A DNA stretch of 64,000 nucleotides from Exiguobacterium acetylicum (GTDB lineage: Bacteria > Bacillota > Bacilli > Exiguobacteriales > Exiguobacteriaceae). The stretch is from positions 1,390,001-1,454,000 of the forward strand of contig NZ_CP082333.1 of assembly GCF_019890935.1 (NCBI RefSeq). Reading direction: 5' to 3'. Below, piece after piece: positions 26,755-34,470 of the stretch (its first letter is position 1; each line of letters begins with the position of its first letter). The notes beneath the pieces were generated by a model. The model was not told where the DNA came from, made no database searches, and was given only the letters and a program-made list of their open reading frames with translations. The translations under genes were made by a program, and so were the position numbers.

Positions 26755-27372
26755 ATGTTATACATCGATCTCGAAGAACATACGAATCATGCAAAAGTGA
26801 TCAAAGACCGTAATCTCGATATTGATCAACCAGGTGCTATTAAGTCGATTTATTCGATGGGATGTCTTCCGAATGACGAGAAACGCGACTATCAACATGA
26901 TTCCAATGAAGTACTGAAGCATTTTTTGACGCGTCTAAATCGCTTTCCAATATTCGTCACGTTCGGGGGTGGTTTTACGAATGAAGAAGTGGAACCGTTT
27001 TTTCATAAGGAAAACCTATGCTATACAAAGATTCAACCAGATAAGAGCAGTCTTTTTTATAGCGTTCAAGTGAACGATGCGAGCGAACTTGAGCGTCTGC
27101 TGGATGAAACGTATTGGTATGCGGCAGTAAACGATTTTTATTTCCTATCCTTTACGAATCTCCTGACGTTTGAGCGGAAAATGGTCAAAGGGTGGTTTTT
27201 CAAAAAAGAACGTATCGTTCCAGTCATTCGTGCGACGAAAGAGATGTCGTTCATCACGATGGAGCATGATTTCATGGGCTATTATCTGTTTTCGAATGAA
27301 GCTTGTTTTGATAGTGAAGACAAGGTAAAAGCATTTCTTCCAAAAGGAGAAGGCATCGACTACTATGATTGA
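26755..27372 (+). CDS. RFPI-family protein, copy 4
   Basis: 205-residue soluble protein nearly collinear with 26073: FLTRLNRFPIFVTFGGGFT, TYWYAAVNDFYFLSFTNLLT, MVKGWFFKKERIVPVI, MEHDFMGYYLFSNEACF. The ATG at 26755 follows GGAGGG; an in-frame ATG 45 bases upstream lacks a ribosome site. Differences from 26073 are spread along the sequence, so both copies look functional and under selection. Function unknown. Confidence 0.8.
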   Translation: MLYIDLEEHTNHAKVIKDRNLDIDQPGAIKSIYSMGCLPNDEKRDYQHDSNEVLKHFLTRLNRFPIFVTFGGGFTNEEVEPFFHKENLCYTKIQPDKSSLFYSVQVNDASELERLLDETYWYAAVNDFYFLSFTNLLTFERKMVKGWFFKKERIVPVIRATKEMSFITMEHDFMGYYLFSNEACFDSEDKVKAFLPKGEGIDYYD

Positions 27373-27404
27373 CATTCATAGGAACGATATAAAGGAGGAC
27401 GATC

Positions 27405-27800
27405 ATGTTTGGGATTAGTACGAGTTTAAAAGAAGTGCCAGAAAACGAAAAAGAGATTCTCCCATTTCCGAGTCACGTCCAACGCTTTTTAAGAGAAAAA
27501 TTCTCAAGTACCTCCAATCGCTGTGACCTCTTGATTGATCTCGATCCTTACGGCGATAAGTTGTTTAGAGCGAGAGAAGTAAATGAGTTGATTGGAATTT
27601 GCGAGTTGCTTATTCAACGCTATTGCACACCGAAGGAAGCGTGGATGATGAATCAAGCGAATCATTATGCGAATGAGCCGTGGACGATGCATCAGTCAGA
27701 TAAACGAATGATGGAATTACATCAATTTTTAGAATTGTTGAAGCGGATGTGCATCGCGTCTGTCGAACAGAATACGTTGGTTTGTTTTTGGGGCGACTAA
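27405..27800 (+). CDS. array protein, unknown family
   Basis: 131-residue soluble helical protein, MFGISTSLKEVPENEKEILP onward, with CDLLIDLDPYGDKLF and AREVNELIGICELLIQRY. A strong AAAGGAGG site precedes the ATG. It follows the RFPI copies directly and is probably co-transcribed with them. No family recognised. Confidence 0.7.
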   Translation: MFGISTSLKEVPENEKEILPFPSHVQRFLREKFSSTSNRCDLLIDLDPYGDKLFRAREVNELIGICELLIQRYCTPKEAWMMNQANHYANEPWTMHQSDKRMMELHQFLELLKRMCIASVEQNTLVCFWGD

Positions 27801-27844
27801 ACGATTGAATGTTGAAGAATATATAAAAATTGGAGTTTTGAAAA

Positions 27845-28225
27845 GTGAGAAAAAAACTGAAGATAACGGGAATCATAGCAGGTGTAAGTCTTTCGATATA
27901 TGTCGTGTGGACGATCTATCGACTATTTTTCTTGGTTGATATCAATGTTGTACCAAAAGAAGACTATATCTCAAAAAGCACCTCGCCCGATCAGGCGTAC
28001 ACGATTCGCTTTTACCGCGCGAATGGTGGCGCGACGGTGGATTATGCGATGCTCGGCATTATCGAGAATAAGAACGGAGAAAAGCGCAGGATGTACTGGG
28101 AGTATCCTTGTCGCGAAATAAAAGAAGTGAAGTGGACGAAGGATACGGTGACGATCAATGGCACTAAAATCAAGATATGGAGTCAAGTGTATGACTTCAG
28201 AGAGGGCATATACGAAGCAGACTAA
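27845..28225 (+). CDS. DUF5412 family membrane-anchored protein
   Basis: 126-residue protein with one N-terminal membrane helix (about residues 8-33), then an extracytoplasmic domain matching DUF5412: YISKSTSPDQAYTIRFYRAN, GGATVDYAMLGII, MYWEYPC, DTVTINGTKIKIW and a final YDFREGIY. DUF5412 is common in Bacillus, with unknown function. The start is GTG, with GGAG about nine bases upstream. Confidence 0.85.
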   Translation: MRKKLKITGIIAGVSLSIYVVWTIYRLFFLVDINVVPKEDYISKSTSPDQAYTIRFYRANGGATVDYAMLGIIENKNGEKRRMYWEYPCREIKEVKWTKDTVTINGTKIKIWSQVYDFREGIYEAD

Positions 28226-28317
28226 GAGGAACATGAGGATGATGATATGCATTCAGCAAATTTTGGCGTACGACCACGTGACGTAGTTGTTAGAAACCAA
28301 GCATGCAAGGATGAAGA

Positions 28318-28740
28318 TTAACGATTGCTTGGTTTCTTCAACAAATAGCGAGGTGGTGGACCGAAAGATTGCTCCGCTTCGAAATACGCCAATTCGCCTG
28401 GAATACAAGAAATGATCGAGGCGAATCCAAAGCCGATGGCGTGTTCGAGTGCCTCACGGAGAGGTAACGTTTTCCCGCTGATCAGCTCGTTTTCTGATAG
28501 ACAATAGCACGTATCCGGTGCACCATATTGTTTCAACAAATCATACGTATCGTCTGGCCATGAATTAGGTGGTTTGATTTCAATCAAATAATCATTCTTC
28601 AGCATGCTTAAATACCGGTGATCTAACCGCTGAAGCGCCATATCTCGTTTTTTTGGCGTGAACAATTCATGTAGAACGCGCTCTTGAACGCGCTTGACAA
28701 AAAATGATTGGACGAGCACTCTTTCTTGTTCTTTATCCAT
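28318..28740 (-). CDS. hypothetical protein (LPL / ISCIPGELAYFE type)
   Basis: 140-residue soluble protein on the opposite strand to the array. The C-terminal half has a strongly patterned core: CYCLSENELISGKTLPLREA, then SIISCIPGELAYFEAEQ and PRYLLKK. I have the impression of similar proteins in Bacillus accessory regions but cannot give a family name. ATG follows AAAGGA. Its 3' end lies inside an inverted repeat (GAAACCAAGCA at 28293-28303 with TGCTTGGTTTC at 28326-28336) that may act as its terminator. Confidence 0.7.
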   Translation of the reverse strand: MDKEQERVLVQSFFVKRVQERVLHELFTPKKRDMALQRLDHRYLSMLKNDYLIEIKPPNSWPDDTYDLLKQYGAPDTCYCLSENELISGKTLPLREALEHAIGFGFASIISCIPGELAYFEAEQSFGPPPRYLLKKPSNR

Positions 28741-28827
28741 GTTTTCAGTTCCTTTCTACTCAATTTAGCGAATCAAATCCATTACATACACTCATTGAAT
28801 TCATTTTACATGACAAGGAGCCAATTT

Positions 28828-29535
28828 ATGAGCTACCTATCTGCGGGATACTATCTTATTCTGCCAACTCCTCGAAAAGAATACATGGACAAGGCTGTTG
28901 TTCATGAGTCCGTTCTATCCGTAAGTGAATGCATCTGTACACACTATCCTGACATCAGTATCTTATGGGGAAACTCGGAATTAAAGAAAGACCGTTATAT
29001 GGAGCAACTTGGTCTCTCACTTACCACCTTTCAGTTACTCGAACAATGGATAGAAGAACATCGGAAGACAGGAGATATGTTGTTTCCTCAAGTGTTCTCT
29101 AACTTAAATGTTGCGCAAACGTTCGTAGATCGTTTTTTGAATCATCTTCCTGAAATACGTATCATTAGCATCGGTTTGCCTGAGCAGTATAAAGTGGATT
29201 TTCTGGAAGATGTAGCGGCTTTTAGTAGTAAAAATTCAGAGCCTTATGGAGTAGAAAAAATGGTATCACAACATCTCAGCCCTGACACGGACGGTGCCAA
29301 AAAAATCGGGTACGAAGTCTTAGGATTTGATTCGGGATCATTTCATTCGTATTTGTGTAACGGACTGGAACGCGATTTCAGTCACCATTTCAACTTATCA
29401 CTAAACAGCCATGGTTTGATCCATACGTTCGAAGAAGTGAATCGTTACTCAGACTATTGTAATGAATTAGGCGAGGCGACAGAAAAAGTCTTATGGCTGC
29501 CGTGGGCGATTTTTGAATATGAACGCAGTAATTAG
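28828..29535 (+). CDS. array protein, unknown family
   Basis: 235-residue soluble protein, MSYLSAGYYLILPTPRKEYM onward, with ISILWGN, FLNHLPEIRIISIGLP and a Trp/Tyr-rich end (LWLPWAIFEYERSN). ATG at 28828 follows AAGGAG. The frame stays open 40 codons further upstream, but that part overlaps the divergent 28318 gene and is not used. No family recognised. Confidence 0.7.
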   Translation: MSYLSAGYYLILPTPRKEYMDKAVVHESVLSVSECICTHYPDISILWGNSELKKDRYMEQLGLSLTTFQLLEQWIEEHRKTGDMLFPQVFSNLNVAQTFVDRFLNHLPEIRIISIGLPEQYKVDFLEDVAAFSSKNSEPYGVEKMVSQHLSPDTDGAKKIGYEVLGFDSGSFHSYLCNGLERDFSHHFNLSLNSHGLIHTFEEVNRYSDYCNELGEATEKVLWLPWAIFEYERSN

Positions 29536-29598
29536 AAGTAAAGATGCTACTAATCAAGTAACAATCTTTAGCGTAATGGATCAGGAGGATAAAAAACA

Positions 29599-30300
29599 AT
29601 GGAATCGACCGAACAATTAGAACAGCATGTAAATCAATTAAGAAATACACTTTATGAATTCGAAAAGAAGATGGAACGCAAATTTTCGATTGAGGAATGG
29701 CGGTACCTTCTGGAGAACGGATTAAATAGTCTTTTGAGCACACGTGAAGACACACAGCAAATGATTTCAAAGCTCTCCATTCGAACGAAAAAAAGGCCTA
29801 TTCGTTGGAATCTAACATCTGGAGTTGTCTATGCTATTCCGTTACCTCGACTTGGAGGATACGGATATGCAGAGATGAGAATTTCGCAAGATGAGAATCA
29901 TGAGACTGGAAAGATAGAGTCTATGGATTACATTCAATACTATAATCTTAGAACAGAAAGAATTCTTTCGCTCCAGGAGTTAGACCAAAAGAATCCTGAG
30001 ACTTGTATCATCATAGATACGGGGTATTACGGGATTACAGAGGGAGAATGGATCGTACTTGGAAAACGGCATCGAGAAAAAGAAACGTTTGAGACGCCAT
30101 TACTATTTGGTAGTGTACCTAGTTTAAATTCTGATGGGGAAAACTACTATGTTACTCGAGGTATCAATGGAGAAAGAATGTTTGTGGAAGAAGAAAAGGC
30201 ACGAGAGGTGATAAATCCTTCTGCAACCTGTGGTGATTTATCTGCTGTATACAAATATGAAGAACGATTAAAAATAATGAATGATTTTAAGAATTCATAA
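29599..30300 (+). CDS. Imm26-like immunity protein, copy A
   Basis: 233-residue soluble protein. The block RWNLTSGVVYAIPLPRLGGY followed by GYAEMRIS resembles the core of immunity protein 26 (Imm26: entry motif 'diFaIPL...ygfg'). The rest (helical N-terminus EQHVNQLRNTLYEFEKKMER; end YKYEERLKIMNDF) is specific to this pair. GGAGGATAAAAAACA precedes the ATG. It has a close tandem copy at 30324. AT-richer than the earlier array genes. Function inferred from family resemblance only. Confidence 0.7.
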   Translation: MESTEQLEQHVNQLRNTLYEFEKKMERKFSIEEWRYLLENGLNSLLSTREDTQQMISKLSIRTKKRPIRWNLTSGVVYAIPLPRLGGYGYAEMRISQDENHETGKIESMDYIQYYNLRTERILSLQELDQKNPETCIIIDTGYYGITEGEWIVLGKRHREKETFETPLLFGSVPSLNSDGENYYVTRGINGERMFVEEEKAREVINPSATCGDLSAVYKYEERLKIMNDFKNS

Positions 30301-30720
30301 TAAGTTAACGGGGATACAAAACATTGAAAAATAAAGAGCAATTAGAACTGTATGTAAATCAATTAAGAAATACACTTCAAGAATTCGAAAAGAAGATGGA
30401 TAACGAATTTTCTGTTGAAGAGTGGTGTTACCTGCTCGAACATGGACTAAATAGCTTATTGAGTACACGGAAAGATGAACAACAAGTGATTTCAAGCGTC
30501 TCGATTCGTATGAAAGAGAAACCTTCGCGATGGAATTTATCATCAGGAGTTGTCTATGCGATTCCTTTACCTCGACTTGGAGGGTATGGATATGCAGAAA
30601 TGAGAATCTCTAAAGATGAGAACCATGAGACTGGAAAACTAGAGTCTATGGATTACATCCAATACTATAATCTTAGAACAGAAAGAATTCTTTCACTTCA
30701 TGAGTTAAATAAAAAAAATC
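29635..30720 (+). repeat. tandem duplication of an Imm26-like gene
   Basis: Two direct copies about 721 bases apart (29635-29995 and 30356-30716). Identity is highest over the stretch encoding the IPLPRLGGYGYAEMR and MDYIQYYNLRTERI motifs. Marks a recent duplication inside the array. Confidence 0.75.
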
Positions 30721-31013
30721 CTGAACCTTGTATAGTCATTAGAACGGGTCACTATGGTATAAAAAATCGGGAATGGATTGTACTTGGAAGACGCCATCGA
30801 GAAGAAGGAACATTTTCAACTCCGTTGTTATTTGACACTTTAGAATCGAATGATGAAGAGTATTTCATCACGAAAGGCTTATGGGGAGAGAAAATTTTTG
30901 TGGATGAAAAAGAGGCTAAGGCAGTCGTAAATCCATATGGTTCAAGTGGGGATATAGCTGCTGTTTGCAAATACGAAGAACGATTAAAAGAAATCAATGA
31001 CAATTTGAAATGA
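30324..31013 (+). CDS. Imm26-like immunity protein, copy B
   Basis: 229-residue paralogue of 29599; long nucleotide stretches are almost identical (around 30541-30710 against 29821-29990). It keeps VVYAIPLPRLGGYGYAEMRI and SMDYIQYYNLRTERILSL. The divergence is at the C-terminal third, where binding specificity often changes in duplicated immunity genes (inference). The start is TTG at 30324, with GGGGA ten bases upstream, weaker than for copy A. Confidence 0.7.
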   Translation: MKNKEQLELYVNQLRNTLQEFEKKMDNEFSVEEWCYLLEHGLNSLLSTRKDEQQVISSVSIRMKEKPSRWNLSSGVVYAIPLPRLGGYGYAEMRISKDENHETGKLESMDYIQYYNLRTERILSLHELNKKNPEPCIVIRTGHYGIKNREWIVLGRRHREEGTFSTPLLFDTLESNDEEYFITKGLWGEKIFVDEKEAKAVVNPYGSSGDIAAVCKYEERLKEINDNLK

Positions 31014-31080
31014 CTATTTATGTTGGGATCACAGATTGGTTTAGAAGTATTAAAACGATACTCAAACGGAGGTTGATTTA

Positions 31081-31650
31081 ATGAATTATCTTGATCATTT
31101 AGAACAGCATTGCGGAGAATTCACGGAAGCATTTCCAATTGAGGAACTTGAACAAAAGAACGTCCAAATCTTGAAATTCAAAGATGCACCATTTAAGGAA
31201 ACCTATACGATTGCATCCCTTGGATTACTTTTTCATCCACTCAAAATGGAAGACGGTTCACTGATGCATCAAGAAATAATGATGTCAGCGAAACAACCAG
31301 ACGTTCAGGACGAGATCATTTATTTACTCTGGCAATTGGCTGAGTACGCTATGAGAACAGGACATGCATTTATTGCAGCAGAATATTATCCACTCCCTGA
31401 AGGAATATTTGAAAAGTATCAGTTCTCCTCTGTTTATGTTACAAGTCCTGTGTACTTTGATGAATCCTTCTTCCTATTTGAAACAGATTCTAATGTTGGG
31501 AATGAGCCAGATACCGTATTGCCAGTCTGGTTCGTACCGATTTTTGAATCTGAGGAGAAATATATTGAAAAGTATGGAGCAGATCGATTCGAAGATCTTT
31601 TGTTCGAGACAGATGAGTTAGTAGATTTTAACCGTAAGCCTTTAATCTAA
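31081..31650 (+). CDS. SUFU-domain protein
   Basis: 189-residue single-domain SUFU protein, aligning end to end with residues 1-190 of the 13874 protein: NYLDHLEQHCGE, YTIASLGLLFHPLKMEDGS, YVTSPVYFDESFFLFE, TVLPVWFVPIFESEEKYIEK. No RFPI domain follows. ACGGAGG precedes the ATG. It is the last gene of the array. A loose inverted repeat (AAACACCTCT at 31669-31678 with AGAGGTGTTT at 31711-31720) downstream may end transcription. Confidence 0.85.
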   Translation: MNYLDHLEQHCGEFTEAFPIEELEQKNVQILKFKDAPFKETYTIASLGLLFHPLKMEDGSLMHQEIMMSAKQPDVQDEIIYLLWQLAEYAMRTGHAFIAAEYYPLPEGIFEKYQFSSVYVTSPVYFDESFFLFETDSNVGNEPDTVLPVWFVPIFESEEKYIEKYGADRFEDLLFETDELVDFNRKPLI

Positions 31651-31777
31651 AGAAAGTAGAGATGCAAAACACCTCTGATGTTAGTACTTTTTTTAAAGTG
31701 TACTATTCAAGAGGTGTTTCGTATTTCCTCAAAATTTAAGACTAGATCACTTTAAACGTACGTAAGTTCTAGTCATC

Positions 31778-32047
31778 TTATTTATAGATATCCCTACGAT
31801 GTCCGATTTCAAGAATCAAGATTATGACTTTTTCATCTTGGATGTCAGCAATCAGACGATAGTCTCCGATGCGATACCGCCATTCACCTGAGCGATTCGA
31901 AACGAGTCCTTTACCATGACGACGCGGATCATCCGTCCCGACCAGATTCTTCTTGATCCAGGACATGATGATCCGCGCTTGTTGGGGATCCATTTTCTTG
32001 AGAGATTTTTGAGCCCCGCGCTCGAACTCTACATTATAAGCTGTCAT
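31778..32047 (-). CDS. relE: RelE/ParE-family toxin
   Basis: 89-residue protein with the RelE fold pattern: YNVEFERGAQKSLKKMDPQQ, then WRYRIGDYRLIADIQDEKVI and EIGHRRDIYK. The basic Arg/Tyr-rich C-terminal half is where RelE enzymes bind the ribosome and cut mRNA (established); here this is inferred. Its ATG overlaps the stop of the antitoxin gene by 4 bases, the usual operon order antitoxin then toxin. Confidence 0.9.
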   Translation of the reverse strand: MTAYNVEFERGAQKSLKKMDPQQARIIMSWIKKNLVGTDDPRRHGKGLVSNRSGEWRYRIGDYRLIADIQDEKVIILILEIGHRRDIYK

Positions 32048-32268
32048 TCTAAATCAAGTTCCTTCATCATGTCGTCGAAAGAGATCGCTTCTGATTTTTT
32101 ACGGTGTTCTGCCATGGAATCATGATAGAGTTGTAAATCGATTTCGTCTTCGATACGGTCGAGGACGGCATCGCGAACGAGTGTAGAAATCGTGATGTTC
32201 TTTGCCTTCGCATATTCCTTGATGAGTCGTGTATCCTGATCATCCAGACGTACAGAAATGGTGCTCAT
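32044..32268 (-). CDS. relB: RelB-like ribbon-helix-helix antitoxin
   Basis: 74-residue protein. MSTISVRLDDQDTRLIKEYA is a ribbon-helix-helix DNA-binding N-terminus, followed by a helical acidic tail (SFDDMMKELDLE) that would wrap the toxin. AAGGAGC precedes the ATG. RelB-type antitoxins repress their own operon. It sits at the downstream edge of the immunity-like array. Confidence 0.9.
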   Translation of the reverse strand: MSTISVRLDDQDTRLIKEYAKAKNITISTLVRDAVLDRIEDEIDLQLYHDSMAEHRKKSEAISFDDMMKELDLE

Positions 32269-32765
32269 AATTATCAGCTCCTTTGTAATACATTGTAATA
32301 CAAAATGAGGTTTTAGTACATAGGATTGAGCGATAATCCTAAATAAAGATTCTTTGAAGTGCTGAAATTCGATTTGTAAATATCCTAGATGAGTACGATT
32401 GAGTCTAAAAAAGTGAATGAAATTATGTTCAAATTAAAGTAAATATAGTCATTTATCTTCAATTTGACCATGTTTAGGAAGGTGATGATCATGATAAGTT
32501 CTTTCATTCTCCTCGTTTGTGAAAACAGGATATGCATCAGACGACGCCGTGTATCTATTACAAGAAAACAAAAAGTGTTTTAAATTGAAGAAAGATCAAG
32601 GTACAGATCTGTTTAAAGCAACTGTATCTTGATCTTTTTTGTCATAGATATTGGTCCATATTAAGATGTTATTGAGCTCGCTAGAGAAATTTCCTTACTA
32701 CACGTAAGCTGTTCTTGTTATTTCATCTGTCTGTTTTTTTGGAATGTATCAAAAATATACTTTTC
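32269..32765. other. 500-base intergenic region with a decayed-looking reading frame
   Basis: Between relB and the 32766 gene. AGGAAGGTGAT at 32475-32485 precedes ATG at 32491 (MISSFILLVCEN, stop about 90 bases on). Shifted by one frame, a 37-codon stretch from 32519 (KTGYASDDAVYLLQENKKC onward) runs to 32632 and ends inside a terminator hairpin. This may be the remnant of a small secreted protein gene. Nothing else recognisable. Confidence 0.35.
32591..32640 (+). terminator. rho-independent terminator
   Basis: Stem AAAGATCAAGGTACAG pairing with CTGTATCTTGATCTTT (one wobble), loop of 15 bases, then T run. It reads on the plus strand although no intact plus-strand gene precedes it, supporting a decayed gene here. 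Confidence 0.75.
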
Positions 32766-33716
32766 TCACTGAAGTAACTTTTGGTATTTGTACCCTTTTA
32801 AAAGATCAGCTTCATTTTTGAAAGACCATTCCTCTATTTTAGAATCTGGGTGTAACTTAAAATAATGGTCGAGGATATCGTGTCCTAAATTGTAGTTACT
32901 CCACCGGGGGATGTCTTTTTGAGGACTACCGCCTACAAGGTCCTCGTAAGTAGCTTCACCAGTTTGAATCAACTTTGCGACATGTTTGATTGTCGTATCA
33001 TCCATGGGTTCATCCCACGGGGCCTTCACATTTTTTAAGACTCGATCAGCAAAAGCATCTGCTTTTCCCTCAACAATGACCGAATCGAGTAATTTATTCA
33101 TCTGATATTCTGGTCTATCTTGAAGGATTAAATGATGGTATTCATGTGCAACGGTATAGGCGAGAGCATCCTTATCGAAATCTTCCGCCAGATAGAGCAC
33201 GACCGCATCTTTGTACGTTCCTGCTGCTACTCCACCCATCGGTTCGGTCATCATCGTATATTCCGAGTTGATCGGTACGATGAAAATCGTACTCTTTTTC
33301 TTTGGAAGGACTTTATGCGCAGCAGTGTAGTTTTTTGTGATGATTTTTATAATCTCGTCTTGTCGTTCTTCCAGAGCATCGATTCGATCAAGCAGTGCTT
33401 GCTGATAAGCAGTCGATTGCAGCATGAAGAAACCTTTTAAAGAAGTAGTATCAAAATCTTCTTTTTCACCCGTTTTATCGATATCGTTTAGAACATATTT
33501 TATGTAATTTTGTTTACTCACTTCAATATCATTATTTTTTAGTGAAGCTTTTAAGTATTTTTGATAGGGGGAGTAAAGAGGAACGATATTCACTTCACTG
33601 TCATTGTTGATTTCAATGGACTCCGATTTAAATTTTTCGCTTTGACTTTCTTCTGAACATGCGGTTAAAACGACTAAAGGAACACATAAAAAAGGTACAA
33701 GTATTCTTTTCAACAT
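32766..33716 (-). CDS. DUF2268-like zinc-protease lipoprotein
   Basis: 316-residue lipoprotein (signal peptide with lipobox LTAC, Cys20). The mature part carries HEYHH (about residues 188-192) and, some 25 residues later, VEGKADAFADRV, the arrangement of the HExxH...E zinc site in DUF2268 (YjaZ-like) predicted metalloproteases. GTYKDAVVLYLAEDF precedes it. It should act on the outer face of the membrane; the substrate is unknown. Monocistronic. Confidence 0.8.
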   Translation of the reverse strand: MLKRILVPFLCVPLVVLTACSEESQSEKFKSESIEINNDSEVNIVPLYSPYQKYLKASLKNNDIEVSKQNYIKYVLNDIDKTGEKEDFDTTSLKGFFMLQSTAYQQALLDRIDALEERQDEIIKIITKNYTAAHKVLPKKKSTIFIVPINSEYTMMTEPMGGVAAGTYKDAVVLYLAEDFDKDALAYTVAHEYHHLILQDRPEYQMNKLLDSVIVEGKADAFADRVLKNVKAPWDEPMDDTTIKHVAKLIQTGEATYEDLVGGSPQKDIPRWSNYNLGHDILDHYFKLHPDSKIEEWSFKNEADLLKGYKYQKLLQ

Positions 33717-33928
33717 AAAATCATCCCTTCAATACATAAATGAATATCCTGGAATATTATTTAAAAAATAAATAATTGCTGTAATTAAGATAACATTCTG
33801 TCTCTTTATAGTCAAAATATGTAATTTTAGAGTCGAAAATACATGTGTTATGTTTCTATATACTAAGTGAAGGGATAAGAACTATTACTACTTGTCTTAG
33901 ACAGGATGGCTATCTCTTCGACCTTCAT

Positions 33929-33970
33929 GTAAGTAAAAAAGCCACCTTGTACGGTGACTTTTTTACTTAC
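33929..33970 (-). terminator. terminator of the aldo/keto reductase operon
   Basis: GTAAGTAAAAAAGTCACC pairs with GGTGGCTTTTTTACTTAC on the minus strand (one G-T pair), with T runs in both arms. It lies past the tautomerase stop codon. Confidence 0.8.
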
Positions 33971-33993
33971 ATCTACAGCTTTATGAATGTGGA

Positions 33994-34470
33994 TCACTCA
34001 ACTCTTCTGCTCTTCGTTAAAAAATCTTCGTGGATACCTGTGACACCGTTTTGCGCCCAATTTCCTGGGGGCATTTCTCGAATAAGAATCAATATCTTAT
34101 CTCCCGGTGCATGGGTGAAAAGCGAGAGAACTTCAGTTAACTTATTCACCCAAGCATCTTTTGTTTCTTGATCGAACGTATCCCACACATCGATCGTCAA
34201 GATAGCCATTCCTGCGACCAGAGCGGCGTCAGTTGCATAAGACGTTCGTGTCTGCCAATTTGTTATGCGACTATCGGAAGAAAAGGTTGGGTCGGATGCC
34301 ATAGCACCCGCTTTTCCAAAGTTTTCTGGTTCTTGTTCGTGAATCAAGACTTGAATCTTGTCAGGAATCATGTTCAATGTCTCGACCGTTGTATTCGTCA
34401 GTTGATGGATGAGTTGTCGTTTCGTATCACGTGACATCGCTGGCCAAGTATTTAGAGAAAGTAATGGCAT
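33994..34470 (-). CDS. double-domain 4-oxalocrotonate tautomerase-like protein
   Basis: 158-residue protein made of two 4-OT-like halves: PLLSLNTWPAMSRDTKRQLI through LIHEQEPENFGKAG, then AILTIDVWDTFDQETKDAWV through LIREMPPGNWAQNG. After Met removal, Pro1 of the first half is the catalytic base of this superfamily. The second half has Ala at the matching place and is internal, so it has no free N-terminal Pro. ATG at 34470 (GGGAGGTG upstream) overlaps the stop of the UPF0303 gene. Promiscuous keto-enol tautomerase; substrate unknown. Confidence 0.8.
   Translation of the reverse strand: MPLLSLNTWPAMSRDTKRQLIHQLTNTTVETLNMIPDKIQVLIHEQEPENFGKAGAMASDPTFSSDSRITNWQTRTSYATDAALVAGMAILTIDVWDTFDQETKDAWVNKLTEVLSLFTHAPGDKILILIREMPPGNWAQNGVTGIHEDFLTKSRRVE

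Noticed and set aside
25428-27372. RFPI genes as remnants of a toxin with several repeats
   Set aside because: Each copy has its own start codon and ribosome site and is full length, so they are separate genes.
28247-28321. 24-codon frame with a GAGGATG site (MHSANFGVRPRDVVV...)
   Set aside because: Very short, ends inside the inverted repeat at the end of the convergent gene, and nothing supports it beyond the ribosome site.
32519-32632. 37-codon frame in the relB-32766 gap
   Set aside because: Starts without a ribosome site and ends within a terminator hairpin; kept only as a possible remnant.
33845-34171. 108-codon plus-strand frame
   Set aside because: Runs through a terminator hairpin and then antisense to the tautomerase gene.
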